Counted from the stretch's first letter, positions 27,757 through 35,594 are shown. The stretch: DNA of 35,649 bases from Paracoccaceae bacterium (GCA_003550665.1 PUKW01000095.1:1-35649); one strand, 5' to 3'. Notes: a model not told the origin generated them from the sequence alone. A program made the numbers and translations.

Positions 27757-28854
27757 ATGGGACCGTTCCCGCATACCGCACCATACGCCACGATCACCGA
27801 GGACAACCCGGCCGGCACGGACGGCTTCGAATTCGTCGAGTTCGCGCATCCCGAGCCGGAGGAGTTGCGCTCGCTGTTCACGAAGATGGGTTACGAGAAG
27901 GTCGCCCGGCACAAGACGAAGGATATCGAGCTCTGGCAGCAGGGCGACATCAGCTATCTGATCAATGCGGAACCCGACACGCATGCGGCGCATTTCATTG
28001 AGGAGCACGGCCCCTGCGCGCCGTCGATGGGCTGGCGCGTGGTGGATGCGCAGCACGCCTTCGCGCATGCGGTCGCGTGCGGCGCGGAGCCCTATGAGGG
28101 GCCGGGCAAGACGATGGATGTGCCGGCGATCAAGGGGATCGGGGGCAGCCTGATCTACTTCATCGACCAGTACCGCGAGCAAAGCCCCTACAACGCCGAG
28201 TTCGAGTGGCTCGGCAAGGCGAACCCGGCCGGTGTGGGCTTCTATTACCTCGATCACCTGACCCACAACGTTCATCAGGGTAACATGGACAAGTGGTTCG
28301 CCTTCTACGGCGACATCTTCAATTTCCGCGAGATCCGCTTCTTCGACATCCAGGGCAAGTTCACCGGGCTGCATTCGCGCGCGCTGACGTCGCCCTGCGG
28401 GCGCATCCGCATCCCCATCAACGAGGATCGCAGCGAGAAGGGCCAGATCGTCGAGTATCTCAAGCGTTATAACGGCGAGGGTATTCAGCATATCGCCGTG
28501 GGGACGGAGACGCTCTACGACTCGGTCGATGCCATCGCCGAACGGGGGCTCAAATTCATGCCCGCGCCGCCCGAGGCCTACTACAAGATGAGTCATGACC
28601 GGGTGCAGGGCCATGACGAGCCGCTCGACCGGATGATGAAGCACGGCATCCTCATTGACGGCGAGGGCGTGGTCGATGGCGGCGAGACGCGCATCCTGCT
28701 GCAGATCTTCTCGAAGACGGTGATCGGGCCGATCTTCTTCGAGTTCATCCAGCGCAAGGGCGATGACGGCTTCGGAGAGGGCAACTTCAAGGCGCTCTTC
28801 GAGTCGATCGAGCAGGACCAGATCGAGCGGGGGGTGCTTACGTCGGATTCGTAG
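27757..28854 (+). CDS. hpd: 4-hydroxyphenylpyruvate dioxygenase
   Basis: This non-haem Fe(II) enzyme turns 4-hydroxyphenylpyruvate into homogentisate in tyrosine catabolism. The ATG at 27757 with GGAGG just upstream gives 365 aa; the track start at 27538 lies inside the divergent regulator. Two VOC-type domains are present. The iron ligands are assignable as His167 in YLDHLTHNV, His245 in GIQHIAVGT and Glu329 in FFEFIQRKG. A TATACT sequence about 30 bases upstream could be a -10 element, though no clear -35 is seen. Homogentisate dioxygenase and fumarylacetoacetase genes are not in the window, so hpd stands apart from the rest of the pathway. Confidence 0.97.
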   Translation: MGPFPHTAPYATITEDNPAGTDGFEFVEFAHPEPEELRSLFTKMGYEKVARHKTKDIELWQQGDISYLINAEPDTHAAHFIEEHGPCAPSMGWRVVDAQHAFAHAVACGAEPYEGPGKTMDVPAIKGIGGSLIYFIDQYREQSPYNAEFEWLGKANPAGVGFYYLDHLTHNVHQGNMDKWFAFYGDIFNFREIRFFDIQGKFTGLHSRALTSPCGRIRIPINEDRSEKGQIVEYLKRYNGEGIQHIAVGTETLYDSVDAIAERGLKFMPAPPEAYYKMSHDRVQGHDEPLDRMMKHGILIDGEGVVDGGETRILLQIFSKTVIGPIFFEFIQRKGDDGFGEGNFKALFESIEQDQIERGVLTSDS

Positions 28855-28921
28855 AGCGCGTGGCGCAAGTGCGGGGACGGTCTGGCGCCCTTTTAGCGTT
28901 CGGCATCAGAGGGTTAGAGGG

Positions 28922-28953
28922 CGGCGCGTGAGTGCGGATGAACGCGCCTGCGC
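28922..28953. repeat. Hairpin repeat element, copy B (convergent intergenic gap)
   Basis: GGCGCGT and ACGCGCC form a 7-bp stem around the loop GAGTGCGGATGA. The sequence matches copy A over about 32 bases with three substitutions and one extra base, in the same orientation. It lies between the convergent ends of hpd and the large modular gene, one base from the latter's stop codon. It probably acts as a bidirectional terminator, or belongs to a dispersed intergenic repeat family. Confidence 0.65.
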
Positions 28954-28954
28954 T

Positions 28955-31846
28955 CTAGGAGTCCCCGCCCACACGCAGGATGTGGTCGCGCCCGCGCTTG
29001 ACGTAGCGCAGCGCGCTTTCGTCGATGGCGGCGACCCGGCCGCCATCGAGTTCGTCGCCCACGCCGACGCGCACCATCCGCCCGTTCGACATCCGGACCA
29101 GCGCGCGCCGGTCCGCGTTGCCGCCGAACACCCCGATCAGGTTGATCCGACGCAGATTGAGCATGCCGGCGTTGGTGGCTGCTTCCGCGACCTGCGCCGA
29201 GGCGGGTATATCCGGCGCACTCGGGGTCGGAGCGGACTCCGCCGGGGTGCTCGCGCCGCTGACGGGGGCGTCCGCCTGCGCGGCTTCGGCCTGCTGCGCC
29301 GCGGTCTCGGTGGCGCGCTGAACGGCCCGCGACTCGGCGAAATTCTGCGGCCGGTCGTCGGGTCGGGGCGCGGTCGCGACGGCGTTTTCGGTGGCGGTGG
29401 CGAAAGCGTCCTCGCGGGCGGCGATGACCTCTGCAGCGGCCTCGGAGACGCTGTCGGGGCGGGTGCGGGGCGCGGGGGCGCGCAGTTCGGCCGCTTGCGC
29501 GGCATCGGCAAGCGCGTCGGCGGTGTCGTCGCGCCGTGTCGCGTCGTCCTGAGCGGTCGCCGCGGTGGCGGCCGGGCGCGGCTCGGGCCGGAAATCGCTG
29601 AGGGCCGGGTCCGAGGCGATTGTCGGGGCGCTTTCAGGGGCCGTCGCGTCGAGGCGCGAGCGGGCCGCCTCGAACGCGGTTTCCGGTGTTACCGCCACGA
29701 TCCCGCCGCCATCGAGGGGCGGCGCGTCCGCGGCCCTGTCCGCCGCGCGCAGCGCCGGCGTCAGCGGCGGTGCGCCGGTCACGACCTCGATCGCGGGGCG
29801 CCGGCGGTCGAAGGCAATGTCGGGGGTGGCCGCGACGAGACCGCCACCGTCGAGCACCGGCGGCTGCGCCGCGACGGTGGCGAGATCGGGTGCGCGCGGG
29901 GCCGGGAGGATGGGCGGCTCGCCGATGGTGACCTCGACGGCAACGCGTTGCCGCTCGACGGCTGCGGGCGTTGTCGCCACCACGATGCCCGCGCCATCGA
30001 GAACGGGCGGTGTGGCCGTTTCGGTGTCGGGCGCGGCGGGGTCGGGGATGACGGGGGGCGCGCCAGTGACCACGTCGACCGGGACCGCGGCGCGCGCGAG
30101 CGCAGCATCCGGGGTGGCGGCGAGGATTGCGGCGGCGTCCGGCGGGGGCGCATCCGGCGCGGCCGTCCCCGTCCCGGAGCGCGAAGTGGGCAGCAACGGC
30201 GGCGGGCCGAGGACAACGTCGAACCGGTGGCGCGTGAAGGCCGCCTCGGGGGTGGCCGCCGCGATGCCGCCGCCGGACAGGGCGTATTCCCGTGCGGGCA
30301 CGATCGGCTCGGGAATGTGCGGACGCGACAGCGCGGACTGCGTCAGCGCGCCGATCGGCGGCGCATCGACGGGGATGCGCGGCGTGTCGAGCGCGCCGAC
30401 CCGGGTGGTATCCATCGCCCCGAAATCCGGGGTCGCGGGGGTCGCGGGAGCCTCGGTCGGCGGTGCGAACAGGACCTGCTCCTGGGTTTCGTCGAACCAC
30501 AGCGCCGTCGCCCACAACCCAACCGCCGCGGCGAGCAGAACCACTGCACCCCCGCCGAGCGCGAGGCGGCGCCGGCGGCGTGCCCGCTGCGCCTCCGCGG
30601 CGCCGAACACCGTGACGGGCTCATCACCATCCCCCGCACCCTCAGCCATACGCAATCGCCGCGGCTCGGGCGGGTGGGCCGTGGGCGGCGAGGCCGGGCC
30701 GCGACGCCGCCCCGTGAGCATCCCGGTTGCGCGCTTTGCGGCGGGCTTGCGCGCGGCCGGCCACGCACCCTTGCGACCACGCGTCTTGCGACCGGGTTTG
30801 GTGGCGGCGACCGGTGCGGAGGTGTCCGCCGGCGTGGAGTTGTCGGCCGGCGCCTGCGCGGCTTGCTCCGCAGGGTCGTTGTCGCCCGCATCCGTGGTAT
30901 CGGTGCGCTGCGGGGTGGCCGTTCCAAGGGCGTCACCGGCGGGCGACGCCGTCGGATCCGCCGGCGGCTCGGAGGTCCCGGCATCGCCATGCATCGGCGG
31001 CGCCGGTTGCGCAGGGGGCTCGCCAGGCGCTGTCCGGGCCGCACTTGCCGGTGCGGCGTGCTGGCCGCGGGCGGGCGCGGCAGCCGTGACACCCGTGGCG
31101 GCGGCACGCGCGCCGCGCGCTCGGGCAAGCAGGCCGTCCGGCGCCGAGGGCGCGCTTGCCGGCGCTCCCGGGGTCGTGTCCTTGAAATCCGCGCCTGCGG
31201 GCGCGGCGGATCGGGTCGGCGCCGGCGCGCCGGCGGCAGGGGTTTCGGACCCGTCTGGTTCGGATGGCGCGGCATCGGGGCGGGCGCCCTCGCGGATGAC
31301 GCAGCGATCCGGGGCGAGGGCATCGCCCTCGGGCAGAAGGGTATCGAGGGTGCTGCTGGCGCCGAAATCGGGCGCGCGCGGGAACTGCGCCTCATGCGGC
31401 GCGGCGGTAAAGCAGGCCGGGTTGAAGCGGTGGCGCCGCGCGATTTCCTCGGCCTGTTCGAGCGTTTCGCGCGCGACGAGCGCCACGCGCGCCGTGCCCG
31501 CCGAAACCTCCCAATCAAAGGCGATTTCATCGAGAGCGTAAGGGGTTTCGCCCTCGACGGCGGCCCTGATCTCGGCGCGCTGGCCGCCCGCGTCGGCGGC
31601 GGTGACCGCAACCTGCGTATAGCGGACTTCCGCCTCGGGGATCACGAGCGCGGTGGTAAACCCGCCCGGCGCACGCTCCTGGGCCTGTCGGCGAAGCTTT
31701 GCAAGTTCGACGTCAAGCGCCGCGGAATCCTTCAGCGCGACCGCGCCCACGCGCTGCCAGCCCTCCGCTCGGCGCTGCAGGAGGGTGATGCGGTCAAAGG
31801 ACAGATCAAGGGCGAACTCGGGTGTCATCACGTCAACATAGCACAT
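28955..31846 (-). CDS. Large modular envelope protein: GspL/PilM-like N-terminus, repeats, GspC/PilP-like C-terminus
   Basis: I do not recognise a named family for the whole 963-aa protein. Residues 1 to about 150 look like the cytoplasmic actin-like region of GspL/PilM: FALDLSFDRITLLQR, ALVIPEAEVRYTQVAV, ETPYALDEIAFDWEV and VALVARETLEQAEEIARRHRF. Residues 180-420 are a low-complexity Ala/Pro/Thr linker with a basic patch. A membrane span at about 428-450 follows. Residues 525-745 hold five degenerate 46-49-residue repeats, and 750-890 is another Ala-rich linker. The last 65 residues (LIGVFGGNADRRALVRMSNG, RVGVGDELDGGRVAAI, LRYVKRGRDHILRV) resemble the GspC/PilP homology domain. It would thus span cytoplasm to periplasm in one chain. 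The Met at residue 7 (complement 31826-31828, MTPEFALDL) may be the true start. It diverges from the SIMPL gene. Confidence 0.8.
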   Translation of the reverse strand: MCYVDVMTPEFALDLSFDRITLLQRRAEGWQRVGAVALKDSAALDVELAKLRRQAQERAPGGFTTALVIPEAEVRYTQVAVTAADAGGQRAEIRAAVEGETPYALDEIAFDWEVSAGTARVALVARETLEQAEEIARRHRFNPACFTAAPHEAQFPRAPDFGASSTLDTLLPEGDALAPDRCVIREGARPDAAPSEPDGSETPAAGAPAPTRSAAPAGADFKDTTPGAPASAPSAPDGLLARARGARAAATGVTAAAPARGQHAAPASAARTAPGEPPAQPAPPMHGDAGTSEPPADPTASPAGDALGTATPQRTDTTDAGDNDPAEQAAQAPADNSTPADTSAPVAATKPGRKTRGRKGAWPAARKPAAKRATGMLTGRRRGPASPPTAHPPEPRRLRMAEGAGDGDEPVTVFGAAEAQRARRRRRLALGGGAVVLLAAAVGLWATALWFDETQEQVLFAPPTEAPATPATPDFGAMDTTRVGALDTPRIPVDAPPIGALTQSALSRPHIPEPIVPAREYALSGGGIAAATPEAAFTRHRFDVVLGPPPLLPTSRSGTGTAAPDAPPPDAAAILAATPDAALARAAVPVDVVTGAPPVIPDPAAPDTETATPPVLDGAGIVVATTPAAVERQRVAVEVTIGEPPILPAPRAPDLATVAAQPPVLDGGGLVAATPDIAFDRRRPAIEVVTGAPPLTPALRAADRAADAPPLDGGGIVAVTPETAFEAARSRLDATAPESAPTIASDPALSDFRPEPRPAATAATAQDDATRRDDTADALADAAQAAELRAPAPRTRPDSVSEAAAEVIAAREDAFATATENAVATAPRPDDRPQNFAESRAVQRATETAAQQAEAAQADAPVSGASTPAESAPTPSAPDIPASAQVAEAATNAGMLNLRRINLIGVFGGNADRRALVRMSNGRMVRVGVGDELDGGRVAAIDESALRYVKRGRDHILRVGGDS
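29612..30274 (-). repeat. Five degenerate tandem repeats inside the modular protein
   Basis: Repeats begin at residues 525, 571, 618, 667 and 713, with periods of 46, 47, 49 and 46. Each starts with a (G/A)-rich turn plus ILV-A-ATP (GGGIAAATPE, AAAILAATPD, GAGIVVATTP, GGGLVAATPD, GGGIVAVTPE). A basic helix-like stretch follows, then V-x-V-V-T-G-A-P-P and a Pro-rich tail ending PPxLD. The last unit decays after its first half. The repeats lie on the predicted periplasmic side of the membrane span. Their DNA has diverged more than the protein pattern, so they are old rather than a recent slippage product. Confidence 0.75.
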
Positions 31847-32013
31847 TGATGCGCGCGCCGGACTGTGCCCGGCACGTTTCCTTAAACTACAGCAGCTTGC
31901 CGCTCATGGGAAGCCGCACATGGGGGCGCAGCGACCTGCGGTTGCGCGATTAAGGCTTGTCGGACGGGCAGGGCGCCCGCAAACTGAACGAATAAGTATC
32001 CAGGGAGCGTGCG

Positions 32014-32703
32014 ATGGCGGGTATCGGTTTGGTGATTCGGACGATCGGGGCCGGGATCGCCATCGCGGCGGCGATCGCGGTTGCGGCGCAGGCTGACAAC
32101 GGCCGGATCACGGTTCATGGCGAGGGGCGCGCGGCCTCGGTCCCGGACATGGCGACGCTGAGCATCGGGGTGAGCGCGCGCGACGCTGCCGCCGAGGCGG
32201 CGATGGAGCAGGCGGCCGTGGCCATGGCGGCGGTGCGCACGCGGCTCACCGAGATCGGGATCGAGCGGCGCGACATGCAGACCGGGGTTCTGTCGCTGCA
32301 GCCGCGCCCCGACCGCGAGAGCGGCGAGGACGCCGGTTTCGAGGCGCGCAACGGGCTCGAGGTGACGGTGCGCGATCTCGATCTGCTCGGGCAGGCCCTC
32401 GATGCCGTGCTCGCCGAAGGGGTCAACGAGCTGCACGGGCTACGTTTCGGGCTGAACGACCTCGAACCGCTCACCGAGGAGGCGCGCCGCGCTGCCGTCG
32501 AAGATGCCCGCGCGCGCGCGGAGACCTACGCGGATGCGGCGGGCATCTCGCTCGGCCGGTTGATCAATCTGCGCGACGAGCATGTCTCGAACGGGCCGCG
32601 GCCGATGCTGCGCATGGAGAGCGCTGGTGACGTCGGGGACTCGCTTTCCGAGGGCGAGGTGACCGTGACCGCGCGGGTCACGGTCGATTACGGTTTCCGG
32701 TGA
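32014..32703 (+). CDS. SIMPL-domain (DUF541) periplasmic protein
   Basis: This is a 229-aa exported protein. An N-terminal hydrophobic signal (IRTIGAGIAIAAAIAVAAQA) with likely cleavage near AQA|DNG is followed by a SIMPL/DUF541 domain: GRITVHGEGRAASVPDMATLSIGVSARD, IERRDMQTGVLSLQP, NGLEVTVRDLDLLGQALDAVL, ARARAETYADAAGISLGRLINL and a final EVTVTARVTVDYGF. This is the conserved pattern of E. coli YggE, which is linked to oxidative-stress tolerance; the molecular role of the family is poorly defined. GGGAG upstream supports the ATG. It diverges from the large modular gene (167 bases) and ends nine bases from the convergent metY stop. Confidence 0.92.
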   Translation: MAGIGLVIRTIGAGIAIAAAIAVAAQADNGRITVHGEGRAASVPDMATLSIGVSARDAAAEAAMEQAAVAMAAVRTRLTEIGIERRDMQTGVLSLQPRPDRESGEDAGFEARNGLEVTVRDLDLLGQALDAVLAEGVNELHGLRFGLNDLEPLTEEARRAAVEDARARAETYADAAGISLGRLINLRDEHVSNGPRPMLRMESAGDVGDSLSEGEVTVTARVTVDYGFR

Positions 32704-32712
32704 GACGCGCGG

Positions 32713-34002
32713 TCAGCCGGCGGCGCTGAGGGCCTGATCGAGATCGGCGATCAGGTCGTCGGCGTCCTCGATCCCGATCGACAGGCGCACCACGTTGGGG
32801 TCGGCGCCGGCAGCCTTCTGTTGCGCCTCGGTGAGCTGGCGATGCGTCGTCGAGGCCGAGTGGATCACCAGCGAACGCGTGTCGCCGAGATTGGCGACGT
32901 GGCTGAACAACTCGAGGCTGTCCACGAAGCGCACGCAGGCGTCGTAGCCGCCCTTGAGCGCGAAGGTGAAGATCGAGCTCGCGCCCCTGGGGCAGATCCG
33001 GGTCATGCGCTCGGCATAGGGCGAGGAGGGCAGCCCGGCATAGCTAACGCGCTCCACCGCAGGGTGTTTCTCGAGCCATTCGGCCACCCGGAGTGCATTT
33101 GCGCAGTGCTTATCCATGCGCAGGCTGAGCGTCTCGATCCCGAGCAGCGTGTAATGCGCCGCCTGCGGGTTGAGCGTCATGCCGAGGTCGCGCAGCCCCA
33201 CCGCGATGGAGTGAAACGTGAAGCCGAGCGGGCCGAAGGCCTCGGCAAAGGTCAGGCCGTGATAGGCGGGCTCGGGCTCGGACAGCGAGGGGAACTTGTC
33301 GCTCGCCGACCAGTCGAATTTGCCCGAATCGACGACGCATCCCCCCGTGACGGTGCCGTTGCCCGTCAGATACTTGGTCATCGAGTTGACCACGAGCGTG
33401 GCGCCGTGCTCGATGGGCCGGCACAGATACGGCGTCGCGGTGGTGTTGTCCACGATGAGCGGCAGGCCCGCCTTGTCGGCGATGCGCGCCATTGCATCGA
33501 GATCGGTGATGTAGCCGCCGGGGTTGGCAATCGACTCGCAGAAGATGGCACGGGTGTTCTCGTCGATGGCGGCCTCGACGGCGTCGAGGTCGTCGGTGTC
33601 GACGAAGCTCGCGCTCCAGCCGAAGCGCTTGAGCGATTGCGAGAACTGCGTGACCGTGCCGCCGTAGAGCCGGGTCGAGGCGACGATGTTACAGCCCGGC
33701 CGCATGAGCGGAAACAGCGCGAGGATCTGCGCGGCGTGCCCCGAGGAGCAGCACACCGCCCCCGCGCCGCCCTCGAGCGCGGCCATGCGCGCCTGCAATG
33801 CGTTCACGGTCGGGTTGGTCAGGCGAGAGTAGATATAGCCGACCTCCTCGAGCCCGAAGAGCCGCGCAGCATGTTCGGCGTCGCGAAACACGTAGGAGGT
33901 GGTCTGGTAGATCGGCGTCTGGCGCGCGCCCGTCGCCGGGTCGGGCGCCGCGCCGCCATGTATCTGAAGCGTGTCGAATCCGTGCTGCCGCGTGTCCGTC
34001 AT
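32713..34002 (-). CDS. metY: O-acetylhomoserine aminocarboxypropyltransferase (sulfhydrylase)
   Basis: This PLP enzyme of the Cys/Met-metabolism family makes homocysteine from O-acetyl-L-homoserine and sulfide in methionine synthesis. The 429-aa length matches MetY rather than the shorter cystathionine enzymes. Motifs: TPIYQTTSYVF, YIYSRLTNPTVNALQ, a glycine-rich PLP-phosphate region (CCSSGHAAQ), Asp185 in LIVDNTTATPYLCRP, and the PLP lysine Lys210 in VNSMTKYLTGNGTVTGG. The C-terminal ANLGDTRSLVIHSASTTHRQL is also MetY-typical. A strong GGGGGGA ribosome-binding site lies four bases before the ATG. I looked for a SAM riboswitch in the short leader and found none. The gene diverges from the VOC gene. 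Confidence 0.95.
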   Translation of the reverse strand: MTDTRQHGFDTLQIHGGAAPDPATGARQTPIYQTTSYVFRDAEHAARLFGLEEVGYIYSRLTNPTVNALQARMAALEGGAGAVCCSSGHAAQILALFPLMRPGCNIVASTRLYGGTVTQFSQSLKRFGWSASFVDTDDLDAVEAAIDENTRAIFCESIANPGGYITDLDAMARIADKAGLPLIVDNTTATPYLCRPIEHGATLVVNSMTKYLTGNGTVTGGCVVDSGKFDWSASDKFPSLSEPEPAYHGLTFAEAFGPLGFTFHSIAVGLRDLGMTLNPQAAHYTLLGIETLSLRMDKHCANALRVAEWLEKHPAVERVSYAGLPSSPYAERMTRICPRGASSIFTFALKGGYDACVRFVDSLELFSHVANLGDTRSLVIHSASTTHRQLTEAQQKAAGADPNVVRLSIGIEDADDLIADLDQALSAAG

Positions 34003-34102
34003 GATTTCCCCCCGCGCTGCGTTCGGTCGCGAGGGTAGTGCCGGGCTCTTTCCCCTGCAAGCACGGCCTGCTAGAGGGAGGCATCAGACAGGAGACGTGA
34101 CG

Positions 34103-34516
34103 ATGCCCAGCCCGTTTCACCTCGCCTTTCATGTCCGCGACCTCGACGAGGCCCGCGCCTTTTATGGTGCCACGCTGGGCTGCACGGAGGGGCGCAGCAC
34201 CGAAAGCTGGGTCGATTTCGATTTCTTCGGGCATCAGCTGAGCCTGCATATCGGCGCGCCCTTCGCGACCGAAAACACCGGCAAGGTCGGCGATCACATG
34301 GTCCCGATGCCGCATTTCGGCGTGGTGCTGCCGCTGCCCGAGTTCGAGGCGCTCGCCGCGCGGCTCAGCGCGACCACGACCGATTTCGTGATCCCGCCCA
34401 CCGTCCGCTTCGAGGGCGAACCCGGCGAGCAGTGGACGATGTTCTTTCGCGACCCGTCCGGCAATCCCATCGAGGTGAAGGGCTTTGCCGACATGGAGGG
34501 CGTGTTCGCGGCCTGA
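34103..34516 (+). CDS. VOC-superfamily (glyoxalase/dioxygenase fold) protein
   Basis: This is a 137-aa single vicinal-oxygen-chelate module pair. The start FHLAFHVRDLDEARAFYGATLGC is the classical first beta-alpha-beta unit with a metal-ligand His (His10). HQLSLHIG and the final FFRDPSGNPIEVKGF (Glu ligand in NPIEV) complete a plausible metal site. The ATG at 34103 is chosen because AGGAG lies nine bases upstream and the fold starts immediately; the track start at 33971 lies inside metY's 5' end. The reaction cannot be predicted: VOC proteins include glyoxalases, dioxygenases and resistance proteins. No neighbouring substrate pathway points to one. Confidence 0.88.
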   Translation: MPSPFHLAFHVRDLDEARAFYGATLGCTEGRSTESWVDFDFFGHQLSLHIGAPFATENTGKVGDHMVPMPHFGVVLPLPEFEALAARLSATTTDFVIPPTVRFEGEPGEQWTMFFRDPSGNPIEVKGFADMEGVFAA

Positions 34517-34602
34517 ATGGCGGCGTTCGGCCGATCGGCCGGATCGCGGGTTTGCGCGGGGCTCGCCGGGCGTTACGCTGCGCTGGTGAGCGGAGGTGCA
34601 GG

Positions 34603-35193
34603 ATGGCGCGAAAGTCGGGTATCGCAGGGAGCATGGCCGTGGTCGCGGCGCTGACGGTGCCGCCGCTCTGGGCCGCGGAAAGTATCTCGGGTCGGTTTCT
34701 CGTGGCGGAGCCGGATCTTGGCGGCAGCCCCTTCGGCGAGACCGTCATCCTGATGCTCGAGCATGGCGGCGCGGGCGCGGTCGGGGTGGTGGTCAATCGT
34801 CCTGTCGAGGAGCTTGCGCTGTCTGAGCTGGTCGATGAGCCGCCGGAGGCGATCGAGGATCTTCGGGTCGAGCTGTATTCCGGCGGTCCGGTCGAGGAAA
34901 ACAGCCTGATCGCGCTGCATGACGAAGGCTTCGAGGCCGAGGGCACCGAAGTCGTCGCTGACGGCATCGCGACGTCGCCCGTCGGCGAAGTGCTCGAGGC
35001 GATAGCGGATGAGCGCGGGCCGGACGAGGTGCGGCTTTATGCCGGATATGCCGGCTGGGCGCCCGGCCAGCTCGAGGGCGAGTTCGAGCGCGACTCCTGG
35101 CATGTGATCCCGGCCGATGCCGGGCTCGTCTTCTCGCGGGCGCCGGGGGCGGTCTGGGACGAGGCCACGCGCCGCCGGCAGACCGACCTGTGA
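34603..35193 (+). CDS. AlgH/YqgE-family (UPF0301) protein with signal peptide
   Basis: This is a 196-aa protein of the YqgE/AlgH family: SGRFLVAEPDLGGSPFGETVILMLEHGGAGAVGVVVNRP, LYSGGPVEENSLIALHD, VRLYAGYAGWAPGQLEGEF and SWHVIPADAGLVF are the diagnostic conserved segments. The family has no established biochemical function and is normally described as cytosolic, with the domain starting within a few residues of the N-terminus. Here about 25 residues precede it and look like a Sec signal peptide: basic MARKSG, hydrophobic AGSMAVVAALTVPPLW, and an A-x-A-like site before ESISG. A GGAGG ten bases upstream supports the ATG at 34603, which makes the export signal real rather than a start-site artefact. 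Confidence 0.9.
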   Translation: MARKSGIAGSMAVVAALTVPPLWAAESISGRFLVAEPDLGGSPFGETVILMLEHGGAGAVGVVVNRPVEELALSELVDEPPEAIEDLRVELYSGGPVEENSLIALHDEGFEAEGTEVVADGIATSPVGEVLEAIADERGPDEVRLYAGYAGWAPGQLEGEFERDSWHVIPADAGLVFSRAPGAVWDEATRRRQTDL

Positions 35194-35292
35194 TCCGGGA
35201 GCGGCGCACGGTGCCGCGACGGGTCGTTAAACCTTTCACGACATAACCGGGGCCGCGTCCGCAGGCGGGCGCAGGCAACCCCGGAGGATCCC

Positions 35293-35355
35293 ATGCCGGC
35301 AACCGGCACGACGCGGCGCGCGGCGATGCGCGATGCGCGCGGCCAGCGCGCATGA
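35293..35355 (+). CDS. 20-codon micro-ORF with strong ribosome-binding site, coupled to the next gene
   Basis: This ORF is too short for the track. An optimal GGAGG lies five bases before the ATG. The ORF encodes a very basic 20-residue peptide (begins MPATGTTRRAAM) and ends in TGA overlapping the next gene's ATG as ATGA. The next gene has no ribosome-binding site of its own, so reading the micro-ORF may be required to translate the membrane protein. It could be a leader peptide for translational coupling or a small conserved cassette protein. No homology is recognised. Confidence 0.45.
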   Translation: MPATGTTRRAAMRDARGQRA

Positions 35356-35594
35356 GCACCGCGAAGCCCAAGACCTACAAGCGCGAAAAGGCGGTGGTGC
35401 ACGCGGCTCTGTGGTGGGCGCTCACCGGGTTTGCAGCCTGGGCGATGGTGTTTGCGCCGAGCGCCAATCACGCCGCGCTTAAGGCGCTGGTGATCGGCTC
35501 GGGCATCTATGTCTTCGGCTTCGCCGCGGGCGCCTGGGGCATGGACTGGTGGGCCAAGCAAAAGCCCTTCGCAATCGGAAAGGACGCGACATGA
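35352..35594 (+). CDS. Small two-span membrane protein, holin-like
   Basis: This is an 80-aa hypothetical protein. A basic cytoplasmic start (MSTAKPKTYKREK) is followed by two hydrophobic segments: VVHAALWWALTGFAAWAMVFAP at about 14-36, and the ALKALVIGSGIYVFGFAAGAWGMDW region at about 42-66. A lysine-containing tail ends the protein. Size, two spans and charge pattern fit class II-type holins and similar phage lysis-cassette proteins. The ATGA overlap with the start of a probable peptidoglycan amidase downstream is the main support for a holin role. A host membrane protein of unknown function is the alternative. Confidence 0.75.
   Translation: MSTAKPKTYKREKAVVHAALWWALTGFAAWAMVFAPSANHAALKALVIGSGIYVFGFAAGAWGMDWWAKQKPFAIGKDAT

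Noticed and set aside
28763-31849. 1028-aa and 658-aa plus-strand ORFs opposite the modular gene
   Set aside because: They are Gly/Arg/Ala low-complexity reverse readings. The minus-strand reading has coherent GspL-like and GspC-like ends, a membrane span and protein-level repeats.
34003-34102. Possible SAM-type riboswitch in the metY leader
   Set aside because: The leader is short and I could not find a conserved SAM-II or other SAM aptamer core or a convincing pseudoknot. A covariance-model scan would settle it.
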